A stretch of 64,000 nucleotides of DNA from Anodontia alba (GCA_964016985.1 OZ024825.1:28015893-28079892), one strand, 5' to 3'. Shown: positions 1 through 9,617, numbered from the stretch's first letter. The notes: generated from the letters alone by a model not told the origin. Program-made: numbers and translations.

Positions 1-141
1 CTCAGCGAGGCGGTTCTAATGAGTACTCACAATCTATGTTTTGAGCAGAAATATGAAAAATATCAGAGGTTTTTATCTGAAAAATTTCTGTTTTTGAAGG
101 TGAAATTTTCTATGTATTTGAATAGGCGTGTTTTCGTAATG
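1..141 (-). mobile_element. Family A palindromic MITE, right half (cut by window edge)
   Basis: The first bases are the right arm of the central hairpin (GAGGCGGTTCTAATGAGTAC), followed by the CATTACG-side arm read in reverse, ending GTGTTTTCGTAATG. The other half lies before the window. It matches the same arm in the other 18 copies listed here. Confidence 0.85.
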
Positions 142-303
142 AAACGTTTTTTCCTATCATACGAGAAAACCACAGTTGCGATACTGCGATGTTGGATCAG
201 TTATGATTTGTGGACCTCTGTTTTCCATTTTAGCCTGAAATCATCGCAGTTTTATTATTACACATACAAATTTATCACTCTTGAATTATAAGAATATATT
301 ATT

Positions 304-722
304 CAATCAAGAATATAACCCCAACTTCCAAGAAATTTTCTGAAAACTGACTGCTCCATGTGATTATTTTTTTAACTGTATCTGTATTACCCAGTAATTG
401 GTTCATGCAGTAAAATTCTTCGTGAAGACAGTTTAAAATTTACAAGTACATTTCAAATATGAGAAGATCATTTATAACAACTGATAAAAATTATAACCAA
501 TGGTAAGTTTTCATTCCAAATTAGAGAGATTTTGGTTTTAGAACTTTCTGTCTGGGCAGTATATACAATGTTTATGTTACATTTGAAGTGTTGGAGAGAG
601 AAAGTGGAAACATGGTCAGCTATGCTATAGAGAGTTGTTTTGATAAAGATTAATAACAGGATAAGCCAAAGCAGCTGGTTGAACAAATTTTGTTCAAATC
701 CATGGCGTTGTATGCCAGACTG
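304..722. mobile_element. 419-bp element, copy 1, 4-bp TSD TATT
   Basis: This stretch recurs at 47153-47571. By eye I find no mismatch or gap over 419 bp. Copy 1 is flanked by TATT on both sides (300-303 and 723-726); copy 2 is flanked by CAGA. The ends are CAATCAAGAATA and, reverse-complemented from the other end, CAGTCTGGCATA, a weak inverted terminal repeat. The different 4-bp target duplications indicate two independent insertions. A stop-free minus-strand stretch inside resembles no family I know. The superfamily is unknown; a non-autonomous DNA transposon is likeliest, and a solo LTR is less likely because the ends are not TG/CA. Confidence 0.8.
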
Positions 723-820
723 TATTTCTGCTCGGAACCCAAACAAAGCCCGATATTTTGTATAAAGACTAATTTGCATTTTAATGTGTTTACCAAAAGC
801 ATTCGGACTGACATGTCAGA

Positions 821-888
821 GCAAACAGTGTAGACTCAGATCAGACGCCGCATTCTGCGGCGTCTGATCAGGGTCTACACTGTTTTCC
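821..888. repeat. Family G hairpin
   Basis: Near-perfect inverted repeat: GCAAACAGTGTAGAC, then CAGATCAGACGCCGC, then the mirrored arm ending GTCTACACTGTTTTCC. The same 60-70 bp hairpin recurs many times in the window. Terminal motifs beyond the stem are unclear. Confidence 0.75.
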
Positions 889-928
889 ACTCAACCAGCA
901 ATTTTTAGATGTACCAACAGATAGTCAA

Positions 929-950
929 ATTGTCCCGAATGTAAAGTAAC
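929..950. repeat. DIRS left inverted terminal repeat
   Basis: TTGTCCCGAATGTAAAGTAA here is the exact reverse complement of TTACTTTACATTCGGGACAA near 5339-5358. These mark the outer limits of the DIRS element. Confidence 0.75.
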
Positions 951-1008
951 GCTAATTGCAATGGCATCGTATTTAGTAACGCTACTTACGAAGGAATCAC
1001 TATCAGTA

Positions 1009-1448
1009 GCTCAAGTATGAAAATCGATTGCGGTTTGAGTTTTGCGACATTATGGTCAATCTAGTCGTTTAGTCTGTCATTTATCATCACCTTTTAACAA
1101 ATGGTAATGACCTTACCGGCTTTTAAGCTTATATAAGTATGCCTCATAGATGAAATCGTCATGTTTATACGCAAATATGTGTAGATCCATGAACGCATTC
1201 AAAAATAAAAAAAATGGCAGTGTCCATTTGGTTTTGGGGCCAGATAAGCTAGCATTTAGTTCAGTAAAGGTAATTGAGTTGCCACCTAAACATAAATATG
1301 ACGATTTCATATATGAGGCATACTTTTATTAGCTTAAAAGCCGGTAAGGTCATTTGTCGTTTGTTAAAAGGGATGATAAATGACAGACGAAACGACTGGC
1401 TTGACCATAATGTCGCAAAACCCAAACCACAATCGATTTTTATACTGA
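1009..1448. repeat. ~160-bp inverted repeat replacing the YR catalytic region
   Basis: The left arm (about 1009-1170) and right arm (about 1284-1448) are reverse complements with scattered mismatches, separated by about 110 bp. Shared landmarks are AAAATCGATTG, TTTTGCGACATTATGGTC and GACCTTACCGGCTTTTAAGC. The right arm joins the YR reading frame at about 1457, so the recombinase loses its C-terminal half here. It could be a fold-back duplication formed on integration or a variant of the internal complementary region of DIRS elements. Confidence 0.8.
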
Positions 1449-1462
1449 TGCCCTCGGCAGAT

Positions 1463-1930
1463 AGTACGCTGATTCTTTGCATTTCCAGCAACATATAAAC
1501 TATGGAACATTTTAGTCAACAATTCAGTTGTAATATGTTCTTTTTTACGCACTGGTCTAGCCAATCTCCTTTTAGCAGATTCAAGAATGTTCAAGACTAA
1601 ACTACTGGTTGTAGGCGACACCAAATCAAACATATCATGAAACCATTTTATACTATAAAACGCCTTAATCACTGGACTGGCCGATTCAGCAGTTTGAATG
1701 ACCGAAGCCAAATATAATGCGACATGAAAAGCCTTGGCAGGCAAGACGTCCTTACTACCTAACCCATTAATTAAAGCCCAATTTTTCCACCTAACAAAAC
1801 CGCTATGATAACTTTTAACTGTACTGGAAGCCCTTGAGTATTTAAGCAGCTCCGGCAGCAAGGCCACCCTGTCCGCCAACTCTTTCGGCAGTCCGCCAAT
1901 ATCATTTGAGAAGCTCTGAAAAAAAGAAAT
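1463..1930 (-). pseudogene. Tyrosine recombinase fragment (N-terminal, core-binding part)
   Basis: The frame encodes the SAM-like N-terminal region of DIRS recombinases: a hallmark segment near SRASSTVKSYHSGFVRWKNW, then VALYLASVIQ and an ITTELL..MFHSLYV helix. Homology stops at KNQRTIC, just before the domain that should carry the catalytic R, HxxR and Y residues. From there the frame runs into the inverted repeat and stops at 1364. The frame is open upstream of 1879 to about 1930, where a TTTTTTTCAG tract resembles a splice acceptor, so the true start is unclear. In a complete element YR would resolve the circular cDNA and insert it; this copy cannot. Confidence 0.8.
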
Positions 1931-2328
1931 GTATAAAACAAAATTATAATGACTTCCCCTGTCTCATCTAATTACATACAAATGCATATCAACGACCACG
2001 CTCCGGTAGTACAACTCGTAATTTCATTTAAAGATAACACAGTACTTCATCTGTCACTGTATCTTAATCAGCACGTGGCCACAGGCACGAAGCCAAAAAA
2101 GTGACATTATATATCATGCCCCTTTCCATGCACCATGCAAGACCTCTATCATGCCATAATTAATTCTGTAATCACCTTGTCAAATGTATATGTCAAAGCT
2201 GAAACGGCACACCCCAGGGTATTTAATTTGAAAAAAACAATAAAAAATTTTCCGCATCATCAGAAATTGACACACAGGAACATATCAAAGTAACCCGTCT
2301 ACATGTCAGATTAAAGCGATACTAGCTA

Positions 2329-3180
2329 TTAACTAAAGCTTGTACACAGTGCTAGCATGCGGAATTTCAAGTCTTCATTGCCAAACATTCCCAACCCGTT
2401 TTTGCATGCCGAGTAAAATCGCTTAGAAGTTGGAAGGTCGACCCAGTCGACAACGTTAGAAATAAACCCTTCCTTATTTGAGTGAATTAGGGGCCAAAAC
2501 GGCGCCGATTTCCAAAAAGGAATAACCATTATTCCAGACGCACGTTGTTGTTCCATCTGCTTTAAAACGCGCGTAATTAAGCAAATAGGGGGATTAAAGA
2601 AGCCAAAAACCTTTCCCCAATTCTCTGTAAAGGCATCAGCACCTGCCGACCCTTCTTCCCAAAAGCGGGAGTAAAAATGAGGAAGTTTTGCATTGTGACT
2701 GGAAGCAAACCAGTCTACTTCCGTCTTGCCCCATCTATTTTGTAATGACTGAAACAACTCATGACTGATACCCCAGTCATCCTTATCGACTACACGAGAT
2801 AAGGAATCGGCCCTTTCGTTTAACTTCCGAGCTAGCCACTCGGGTTCAATAGAAATACAGTGACGGCTGCAAAAACTGAATATGTCCAAGGCTATTTCCT
2901 GCAGGAATGGCCTCATGGATCCCTTCTGAACTATACTACACACGTTCTTATTATCAGTAAACCATTTGACCCTATGATTCGCCAAACTGTTCTTGAGTGA
3001 TTTCAACACTCTTTGAACTGCAACTAACTCCCTCCATGTGGAGGATTGACATCTCTCTTCAGGAGACCACATACCGTGCGCAACACCATTAATTGTATGT
3101 ACCTCATAACCCGCGTAGCCTGTTCCACTGGCATCTGAATAAACCAACTTTGACGTTACATGAATTTCTTTTAACCTTTT
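2329..3180 (-). pseudogene. DIRS RNase H plus C-terminal domain
   Basis: The frame starts where the RT frame stops. RNase H acidic residues are present in order: D in YSDAS, E in WREL, D in FTDN and D in ERADSLSR. They fall at residues 47, 82, 107 and 156 if counted from the in-frame start at 3273. The region after RNase H (EVDWFASSHNAKLPHFYSRF and FFNPP) is the domain conserved in DIRS pol proteins and sometimes compared with Dam-like methyltransferases. RNase H would remove RNA from the cDNA hybrid. The frame is intact to its stop at 2329, but it is out of register with RT. Confidence 0.85.
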
Positions 3181-4165
3181 AAGAATTAATCTTGGTAATA
3201 TTCCTCTGCCAAAAAAGAAGCTGCTCCATGCTTTCCGAGGACAGTTTGATATATGAATTCCACGTACGAGCATTCAATATATCTATGCTCAAACTCCTTG
3301 TCATGATTTGACTTACGCTACCAACAACAATACCCATCGATATAATTTGACCCACTACACTAGCGACCGAGCGAACCTGCACATGTTTATTGTTTATAAT
3401 GCTACCCTGCAAACGCTGCATGCAAACAAGTAATTTCTCTATTCTCTTAGATGGAATACTGATAGAAAACTGTTCTGAATCCAAGTCAGCACCAAGCCAT
3501 GTCAGCTGCTGCACTGGTTCCCAACAGGACTTGTCCACTTTCGGAACAAAACCGGACAACAATAAATCATTTTTAATGTCACTAGACACTCTCTGCATAT
3601 ATTCATTTCCTTTTCCGCAAGCGAACCCATCATCAAGATACATTATCGCCCTTTTCCCTTCGCCCCGCCACTTTGCAATCAGTGGACGAGTAACCTTAGA
3701 ATACAGATAAGGTGCTGACCGGATACCGAAAGGAAGAACTAAGAAAGTGTAATAGCAAGTGTCTCCTTGATCATTAGGCCATGAGAAACCTAAATATGTA
3801 GTATGTGGATAATATATATCAATAAAATGATAAGCAGAATGTATGTCAAATTTGATCATCCAGTCCCCTGACTCTAAATATGACAACGCAATTCTGAGAT
3901 CTTCATATTTCACAGTCTGCTTCCAGATATGTCTGTTTACGGTCCTTAAATCCAAAATCAAACGTTTTTTACCGTTACTAGGAATCGAAACAGATAGTGG
4001 ATTAACTACATAAGGCGCTGACCCACATTTTTCAATTAAACCCTTCTGCAGTAAATCTTGAATCGCACCAGAGACGAAATCATACTCCGACAGTGCTGAT
4101 CTATTATTCTTCATGAAACAGGATGACGGTTTGGAAAAAAAATGGAATTTTATAACCATTCTCAA
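3179..4165 (-). pseudogene. DIRS reverse transcriptase, main part
   Basis: Clear RT palm motifs are present: KRLILDLRTVN, then IKFDIHSAYH with the first catalytic Asp (about residue 107), LPFGIRSAPY, and the catalytic IMYLDDG (about residues 175-180). The C-terminal part has the connection-region motif LLFWQRNI. It ends at TAA (3179-3181). The frame immediately continues in +1 as RNase H. At the 5' side, codons before about 4142 belong to another frame because of an A8 run, so RT is split in two frames. The enzyme would copy the element RNA into cDNA. Confidence 0.9.
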
Positions 4166-4601
4166 TAGTATCTATAACAAATGAAATTGCATTTATGTTT
4201 TTCCAAAACTGTATATTTGCCTTTAAACGCCCTTTAACAATTATGTCTTTTTGCCCTTGCTCATATTCATAGAAATCATGTGTTAAATCGGAATTTGTAT
4301 CAAAATAAATATCAGAAAAATACTCATCTTTAAATGTTTGAGCGTTCCTGTCAACGTGGACTGTCTGATCAAAGTCACTTCTTGACGGCTGTGGAGTTAT
4401 GTTGCTCAGCTCCAACGGAGGGACAGTTTCTCCTGAAGTGAGTGAAATCGCCACATGCGAAACAGGCTCCGGTGAATGGTCCCTGTGTTGATGTACTTGG
4501 GTAGGGACGAAAGGAATGATCCTGTCTGACTTGAAATGTTGGTAAGACTGGATTTCGTCCCGATGATAGAAAGGAAGATGCCCCTGCTGGCGCTGCAGCA
4601 C
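4142..4601 (-). pseudogene. N-terminal part of DIRS pol, shifted frame
   Basis: This frame encodes the segment that precedes RT in DIRS pol proteins: VKGRLKANIQFWKNI, then FVIDTIENGYKIPFF, which leads directly into the SKPSSCFMKNNRSAL segment of the next frame. The break is at a run of eight A (4135-4142, plus strand), a typical indel site. The 5' part overlaps the end of gag in a different frame; the true start of pol is not evident. Confidence 0.75.
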
Positions 4602-5121
4602 CGAAAGAACTAGTAGTGTTAGGAAAAAATGGCCTAGCCTTGTTGTACCTGCTAGGTCTTTTTGTCTTCTTCTTCCTTATTGCTTGAGCTTCCGCTCTCC
4701 TAATACGCGACTCATCTTCGGAATCGCTAGCCAGGGGGTTGCTTTCATATTGTCTCACAGTTTCCCAGCCCCCTTCGGAAGAATCCGCAATACGGATAAA
4801 TTTGTTCCTTTCCTTGATTTTGTCAAGCAGCTCATTCAAAAGTTCCACCAAATAATCTCCCTTCTTATTATTATAAGCCCAAAGAGCTTGTTTAAGCCCA
4901 TCTTCCAATTCCGTGTTAAATACGAATTGAATCTTATGTCTTTCAAAACGCCATTTAAGCTCTTTTTCCTTTTTGAGTTTTTTCACTTCTGAAGAGACAG
5001 ACACTGATGTACCTCTAACTTCTTCTTTTAGGCTATTCAATTCTTGTTTTTGTCCTTTAACTTCACTTAACAACTGTTTTAATGTTTCATTTATTTCCAA
5101 TGTATTTAAGTTTTCCGCCAT
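4375..5121 (-). CDS. DIRS gag-like protein with CCHC zinc knuckle
   Basis: The 248-residue frame has its first ATG at 5121 (MAEN...). An N-terminal coiled-coil-like stretch rich in K, E and L is followed by a segment typical of gag proteins of YR elements (SSEGGWETVRQYESN, then an acidic DSEDESRIRRAEAQA region and a basic RKKKTKRPSR patch). A P/S/G-rich linker leads to a C-terminal zinc knuckle CFACGDFTHFRRNC (C-x2-C-x4-H-x4-C). It would bind element RNA and form the particle. The frame is intact, unlike the downstream genes, so it may still be expressible. It overlaps the pol frame by about 230 bp. Confidence 0.85.
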   Translation of the reverse strand: MAENLNTLEINETLKQLLSEVKGQKQELNSLKEEVRGTSVSVSSEVKKLKKEKELKWRFERHKIQFVFNTELEDGLKQALWAYNNKKGDYLVELLNELLDKIKERNKFIRIADSSEGGWETVRQYESNPLASDSEDESRIRRAEAQAIRKKKTKRPSRYNKARPFFPNTTSSFGAAAPAGASSFLSSGRNPVLPTFQVRQDHSFRPYPSTSTQGPFTGACFACGDFTHFRRNCPSVGAEQHNSTAVKK

Positions 5122-5338
5122 ATTGATGAAAAACAAAATAAAAGCTTATAACGTAATTGCGTCTACAGTCGGCTGCACCGTGAGGCTGAATGAAACTTGG
5201 CATCACATCAAGTTCCCAGGACCTCGAACGAAAACCTTTGCATACATAAACGCCATCTATATTAGTCAGGGGTGTGCTGACTAAACAGGGGAAATTAATT
5301 TTCGTCTAATTCTTTGCAATCAACCGACGAAAATTACA

Positions 5339-5359
5339 TTACTTTACATTCGGGACAAT
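5339..5359. repeat. DIRS right inverted terminal repeat
   Basis: Reverse complement of the repeat at 929-950, ending TTACATTCGGGACAAT. It marks the 5' end of the minus-strand element. Confidence 0.75.
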
Positions 5360-5361
5360 AC

Positions 5362-5551
5362 AATTAGGGAATGATTCTATATAGGTACTGAACTATAAAT
5401 AGCTTTGTTTGCATTGCAGACGACAAATGTGACAGCTTTCATTATTGCCCCCATGCTTTTGTTCCTGATATGACAAACTTCATAAACCGTTGCAAGTTTC
5501 GGACAAACAAATGACGTATTGTTTACCCGTGGAAAACCGTTCGCTATTACA
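5362..5551. repeat. ~190-bp interspersed repeat abutting the DIRS end
   Basis: Begins AGGGAATGATTCTATATAGG two bases after the DIRS repeat and runs to GGAAAACCGTTCGCTATT. It recurs with few differences at about 39626-39830, where it sits inside a family C MITE. Common landmarks are GCATTGCAGACGACAAATG and TGACGTATTGTTTACCCG. Copy 2 has a ~20-bp stretch missing here. Confidence 0.75.
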
Positions 5552-5608
5552 GTGTTTTGTTTGTGGATAGGTTTAGCTACTGACTAATTTCCTATATCAC
5601 AGGTCCTG

Positions 5609-5843
5609 TAGACAGGCTCCAGTTTCTAGCGACAAAATGTTTGTTTTTCTTATAATCTGTTTAATAATCCACTAAAATAAAACCAAAGTAATATCGTGAC
5701 TATAAAGGCTGGTCACTAGGTGACCAGCCTTTATAGTCATGATAGGTTTTTTTTTTTTTTTGGGGGGGGGGGGGTTATTTTAGTGGATTATCAAACAGGA
5801 TTATGAGAAAAATATTTAGTCACTGAAGACTGGAGCCAGTCTA
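5609..5843. mobile_element. Family I MITE, 9-bp TSD (Mutator-type)
   Basis: Ends TAGACAGGCTCC and GGAGCCAGTCTA form the terminal inverted repeat. CAGGTCCTG occurs directly on both sides (5600-5608 and 5844-5852), a 9-bp target duplication. The interior is itself an imperfect palindrome centred on GGTCACTAGGTGACC and holds a poly(T)/poly(G) run at 5745-5774. A second copy lies at 38851-39063. A 9-bp duplication fits Mutator-like elements; no transposase is present. Confidence 0.85.
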
Positions 5844-5908
5844 CAGGTCCTGGTGAATGAATGTCATGAGGCACCAGTAAAAATTCCGATCCTGATTCTG
5901 ATCTGAAC

Positions 5909-6189
5909 CATTATGAAAGCACGCCTATTCAAATATACTGAAAATTTTACCACAAAAAAAAACGAAAAAATTCAGATAAAAATTCTGATATTTTTCGTAT
6001 TTCTGCTCAAAACATAGATTGTGGGTACTCGTTTGAACCGCCTTGGTGAGGCGGTTCTAATGAGTACCCACAATCTATTTTTTTTTGAGGAGAAATAAGA
6101 AAAATAATGTATACCCCTGTAAACCCCAGTTTACTACATAAAAGTGGGGTTTAAGGGGGTCAAAATTGTATAGGCATGTTTTCGTGATG
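5909..6189 (+). mobile_element. Family A MITE
   Basis: Starts CATTATGAAAGCACGCC and ends GGCATGTTTTCGTGATG, with the central hairpin ending GAGGCGGTTCTAATGAGTAC and the second small hairpin (ACCCCAGTTT...AAGTGGGGT) in its right arm. The left hairpin arm has drifted (GTTTGAACCGCCTTG). Confidence 0.85.
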
Positions 6190-6360
6190 CTTAACTGTCC
6201 GCTTACAGAATAATTGGATACTATAGAATGTGGAGGCTCTGATAGGTCTGCTGGGCTATAGAGGTTATCTTAGCATTCACTGTCCGGATGGGGACATGCA
6301 GTCTGACCCTGTCTGATCATCATATACAATCCCACCAGATAACCAGTGAAGGCTCTAATC
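6190..6360. repeat. Family J-like fragment
   Basis: Sequence flanking the family A copy resembles family J: ACTGTCCG, ACAGAATAATTGGATACTA, then a decayed GTCTGATC hairpin half. Too diverged to delimit. Confidence 0.45.
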
Positions 6361-6437
6361 AGACTGTGAAATGTCTGCCGTTCGCACAAGAAATAATTTC
6401 GGTTTTCTACAGAACACAGATGTGTACTTCTTTCAGC

Positions 6438-6626
6438 CCTTATTAGCATTTAGCATGCTGAATAACACTTTCAGCAGACATTTTGAAATATTTTTCTTGA
6501 AATTGTATGCAAATTGTCTCCTAAGGCGAAAATTTGCATTAAATGTCAAAGCCTATTTTCTGGAAAAAATAAGAAAGTATCCTCGTTTTTGTCTGCTGAA
6601 TTTGCCTTTGCGTGCTAAGTGTTACT
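6438..6626. mobile_element. Family E MITE
   Basis: Imperfect palindrome with GCATTTAGCATGCTG, a CAGCAGACATTTTGAAATATT arm, central GCAAATTGTCTCCTAAGGCG and mirrored TTTGTCTGCTGAATTTGCC. No coding capacity. Confidence 0.7.
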
Positions 6627-6680
6627 TTTCTGCATCATTGTCAGGCTTTTGAACTTAATGCCCTACACGATTCATCTCTA

Positions 6681-6880
6681 GCACTAACTGGGCAAAAATC
6701 AACAAGCAGACGACAAATTGACATGTTCCTATTTTCCTCCAGAAAATAAGGACTGACCTTTCATGCGAATCACACTGCCAGTCAAAATTTTATATGAAAT
6801 GACAATTAAGTACTGTTTGGTGCGGAAAATAACTTATTTTTTAAAATGTCGTCTGCTGCTGTTTAAGATAAGCATATTAA
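6681..6880. mobile_element. Family E MITE, diverged
   Basis: Carries TCTAGCACTAACTGGGC, AGCAGACGACAAATTG at the left and AAAATGTCGTCTGCTG at the right around a decayed centre. Directly follows the previous E copy. Confidence 0.6.
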
Positions 6881-6956
6881 TGTAATTAACAGATGTCTCG
6901 CATTGACGTCATTCTTACGCGCATATTCTTATTTCCTATTAATTAACAGGAAGCGA

Positions 6957-7197
6957 TTAACCCTTAAAGCGCCAAGAAAACCTGCATCTGAAAATGTCGT
7001 CTGTTTATGTCGTCTGCTGAATATTCTTGCAAACTTTTCAAACCTATTTTTTGCATACCGGCAAACAGTGTGGACCCAGATCAGACTGCTCCGAGTCTGA
7101 TCTGGGTCCACACTGTTTGCAAAAAAATGACTTTTAAAATCACAAGAAGATGACAAAGCAGACGACAATTGTTGTGATTGGCAGTTGAAGGATTAAC
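6957..7197 (+). mobile_element. Family F composite MITE carrying a G hairpin
   Basis: Starts TTAACCCTTAAAGCGCCAAG and ends with its imperfect complement (CAGTTGAAGGATTAACC). A complete G hairpin (7066-7120; GCAAACAGTGTGGACC) sits inside, flanked by E-like GTCGTCTG motifs. The inverse-oriented copy at 17358-17577 has the G hairpin at the same place. Confidence 0.75.
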
Positions 7198-7264
7198 CAG
7201 GAGCGTTGCAACACACAGGTAGGATTTCTGTGAAAGGTCATACGCACTTTTACCTAAATGAATT

Positions 7265-7544
7265 CATTACGAGAACACGCCTATTCAAATATATAGAAAA
7301 TTTCAACTCCGAAAATTGAAAATTTTCAGAAAAAAAAAACTCTGATATTTTCTTATTTCTGCATAAAGCATAGATTGTGGGTACTTGTTAGAACCGCCTC
7401 GACGAGGCGGTTCTAACGAGTACCCACAATCTATGCTTTATGCAGAAATAAGAAAAAATAGTGTATACCCCTGTAAACCCCAGTTTTACTATACAAAAGT
7501 GGGGTTTCGGGGGGTCAAAATTATATAGGCATGTTTTCGTGATG
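7265..7544 (+). mobile_element. Family A MITE
   Basis: CATTACGAGAACACGCC to GGCATGTTTTCGTGATG. The hairpin core is perfect over about 40 bp per arm (loop region CCTCGACGAGG). Confidence 0.9.
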
Positions 7545-7775
7545 TAACATTTGATCCGTGACACAGCATTTCCTACAAGATTGCATTTGCGCCTAACGAA
7601 GACTCTAATCAGCCTGTGCAACCGCACAGTCTAATCAGAGTCTTCCCAGGGCACTCTGTGGGTAGACAAGGATCCAAAGCGTCATCAGGCGGACAGTGAA
7701 GACTCTGATTAGCCTGCTCGGGTGATCTAAGTCTTCACTAGACGCTCATGCAATCTTGTAGAAAAATGTTATACC
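7545..7775. mobile_element. Family H element
   Basis: Carries TTTCCTACAAGATTGCAT, GCGCCTAACGAAGACTC, repeated TCTAATCAG/CTGATTAGCCTG half-hairpins and the closing TCTTCACTAGACGCTCATGC AATCTTGTAG. The outer parts are inverted copies of each other. Confidence 0.6.
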
Positions 7776-7797
7776 CCGGCTCATTTCTAGTGTTCTA

Positions 7798-8038
7798 GCC
7801 CCAAGATTATAAAACCTTTTTCATGCTCAACTCAGCTGAGCATGAAATTTTCTCTGCTAATAAATATGAAAATGCCAACAATAGTTGGCATTTTCATATT
7901 TATTAGCAGAGAAATTTTCATGCTCAGCAATGTTTAGCAAGAAAGAATTTGCAATTGTTAGTACTTTTAGATTTATTAGCAGGACAAATTTCATGCTCAG
8001 CTGAGTCGAGCATGAAAAAAGTTTTATAACCTCGGGGC
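7798..8038. mobile_element. Palindromic MITE with TCATGCTCAGCTGAG arms
   Basis: Inverted ends CCCCAAGATTATAAAAC and GTTTTATAACCTCGGGG. Subterminal TCATGCTCA...CAGCTGAGCATGAAA is repeated in mirrored form, and a perfect inner hairpin is centred near 7880 (AATATGAAAATGCCAAC and complement). Confidence 0.75.
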
Positions 8039-8389
8039 CTGGGTATATAATACAAATCTGCAAAGTAATTATTCCGGTTGAACCAACTAATTCATCCTAA
8101 TCTAAAGTATATCTTATCAATGATTGATTTTTATATGTGTGATTGTGGGCATGGGCGCGGGTGGGGTAAACGATTTAACATCTATGGAAAGTGTTGAGGT
8201 TGAAAATGTATGATTTACCGCACAGGTAAAATGATCACTAACAAGCTTTATACAAGCTGAGCCGCCACATTTATTCTGTCGTACTGCGCAATGTCCCCAG
8301 CGTAACTGTAGTACTTTTAAGGAAAACCAATATTTTAGTATGTGATCATCCCCCACAATCAGACCATGACCTTCATTGATGTACTTTAA

Positions 8390-8760
8390 GAAGTTGAATA
8401 CATTCGGTGGATTTCCGCCATTTTTCACAAGGAAGACAATTTTTCGACTTCCTGTATGCTTTCCTTTCGAAGTAAATCAGTCAAATTGTTGTTTCTTCCC
8501 ATTTGAAAATGGTTCTACTCAAAATAATTCGCCCCCATTCCCAATTGGAGCACATTTTTTTTTTTTTTTTTTTTTTATTATTATTTTTTTTTTTTTTTTT
8601 TTTTTTTTTAAGAGTAGACCCATTTTCAAAAAGGAGGCAAACCAATTTGATTGTTTTACTCCCGATGAAAATGGTCTTTACATGTATAGTCGACCCGCAT
8701 TGTTTAAGAGATACGATAAAAGCATTTCATTTTTGATCCAGTTCAAAACTTAGAGCCTAA
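8390..8760. repeat. Family L palindromic repeat with long poly(T)
   Basis: Mirrored segments ATTTGAAAATGGTTCTACTC and GAGTAGACCCATTTTCAAAA flank a T-rich run (8557-8609). Similar fold-backs with GGAGCAAATT hairpins occur near 19.3, 27.0 and 27.6 kb. Translations through the poly(T) run are low complexity, not genes. Confidence 0.5.
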
Positions 8761-9270
8761 CTGAAATTTTACAGGGTGTCAGATGTCACATTCTATGATC
8801 GTATTACTATTGTATATCAATTTATTAAACCTTTCTTGGATAAAAAAAATGTCTTTTTTTTTTTTTTTTTTTTTAGGAATATGGAGCCTTTAAGGTGAAA
8901 GGTCATACTTGGTAGATTTTCGATCATTTATTGTGACACGAGCTACAATGTTTTGGACTTCTGTTTGTTCCTTTCCCTCAAACCCCTTCTGAAAACGACC
9001 AGTTTAAAAATCTATATATTTAAATAGTAAATCGTGCACTTATTTAGGGTAGATACGGAATCATTTTCTTTTTTTCAGATTTATCCAAACTTCCCTATGA
9101 AATCCATTTTTAGCGGAAGGGGTTCGACCGAACCCCACGAACCACCTCTGGGTCCGTTCCTGCTCAATCCAACTGCCATTTAAAAGGCGAACAGCGTGGC
9201 GTATTCAAATGTAAATGTAAATGTTCTTATATTGTTATTAATACAAAAACTTGTGCATACTGACTGGAGC
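8761..9270. other. No gene recognised; T-rich, decayed family L traces
   Basis: A poly(T) run (8854-8874) is followed by ACTTGGTAGATTTTC and CCCCTTCTGAAAACGACC, which echo the family L flank at 26.9 kb. Nothing codes. Confidence 0.5.
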
Positions 9271-9283
9271 AGAACTTAATTAT

Positions 9284-9617
9284 CGGCACAGTTGCTCATT
9301 GGTAGAGATCCGCTTTGTGATCGAGAGGTTGCGGGTTCGATCCCCGGCCGAGTTATACCAAAGACTTTTAAAATGGTACTAGCTGCTCTTTCGACTGACG
9401 CTCAGAATTTAGAAAGTAGAGTTAGGAATCGGAACTGGTCAGCTCAGTGTCAGCATAATATGATTGAGTGGAATATCCCTTCAGGTGTCTGGGGCCTGAT
9501 ATTTCAGTGAGGCAGCAAAAAGTGAGCACTGAGCTCCCTGCCACATCCAGACACCATCACGATATGACTGAAAGATTATTGAAAGGGACGTAAAGCCCGA
9601 ATAAAACTAACAAACGA
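9284..9617 (+). mobile_element. tRNA-derived SINE, full length, 13-bp TSD
   Basis: The tRNA-like head has a pol III A-box-like TTGCTCATTGGTAGAG and a B box GGTTCGATCCC (9334-9344), spaced as in a tRNA. The body is unrelated to tRNA and ends ATTGAAAGGGACGTAAAGCC. AGAACTTAATTAT flanks it on both sides (9271-9283 and 9618-9630), a textbook retroposition duplication. Internal pol III promoters would drive it; a LINE would mobilise it. The perfect duplication suggests a fairly young insertion. Confidence 0.9.

Larger units (their letters stand above)
929..5359 (-). mobile_element. DIRS-like tyrosine-recombinase retrotransposon (decayed)
   Basis: On the minus strand the order is gag with zinc knuckle, RT, RNase H with a DIRS-type C-terminal domain, then a tyrosine recombinase fragment. 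This order and the absence of an integrase are diagnostic of DIRS-type elements. The outer ends carry a short inverted repeat: TTGTCCCGAATGTAAAGTAA at the left and its complement at the right. I see no target duplication, as expected for YR-mediated insertion. The coding region is broken by at least one frameshift (A8 run at 4135-4142), by a frame change between RT and RNase H at about 3180, and by loss of the YR catalytic domain. It is therefore a non-autonomous relic. Confidence 0.9.

Noticed and set aside
1150..1332. Small open frames on both strands between the fold-back arms
   Set aside because: The same peptide ends appear on both strands because of the inverted repeat; only ~40 codons are unique and match nothing I know.
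8376..8753. Open frame of 125 codons through the T-rich region
   Set aside because: Translation is dominated by phenylalanine from poly(T); no domain and no start context.
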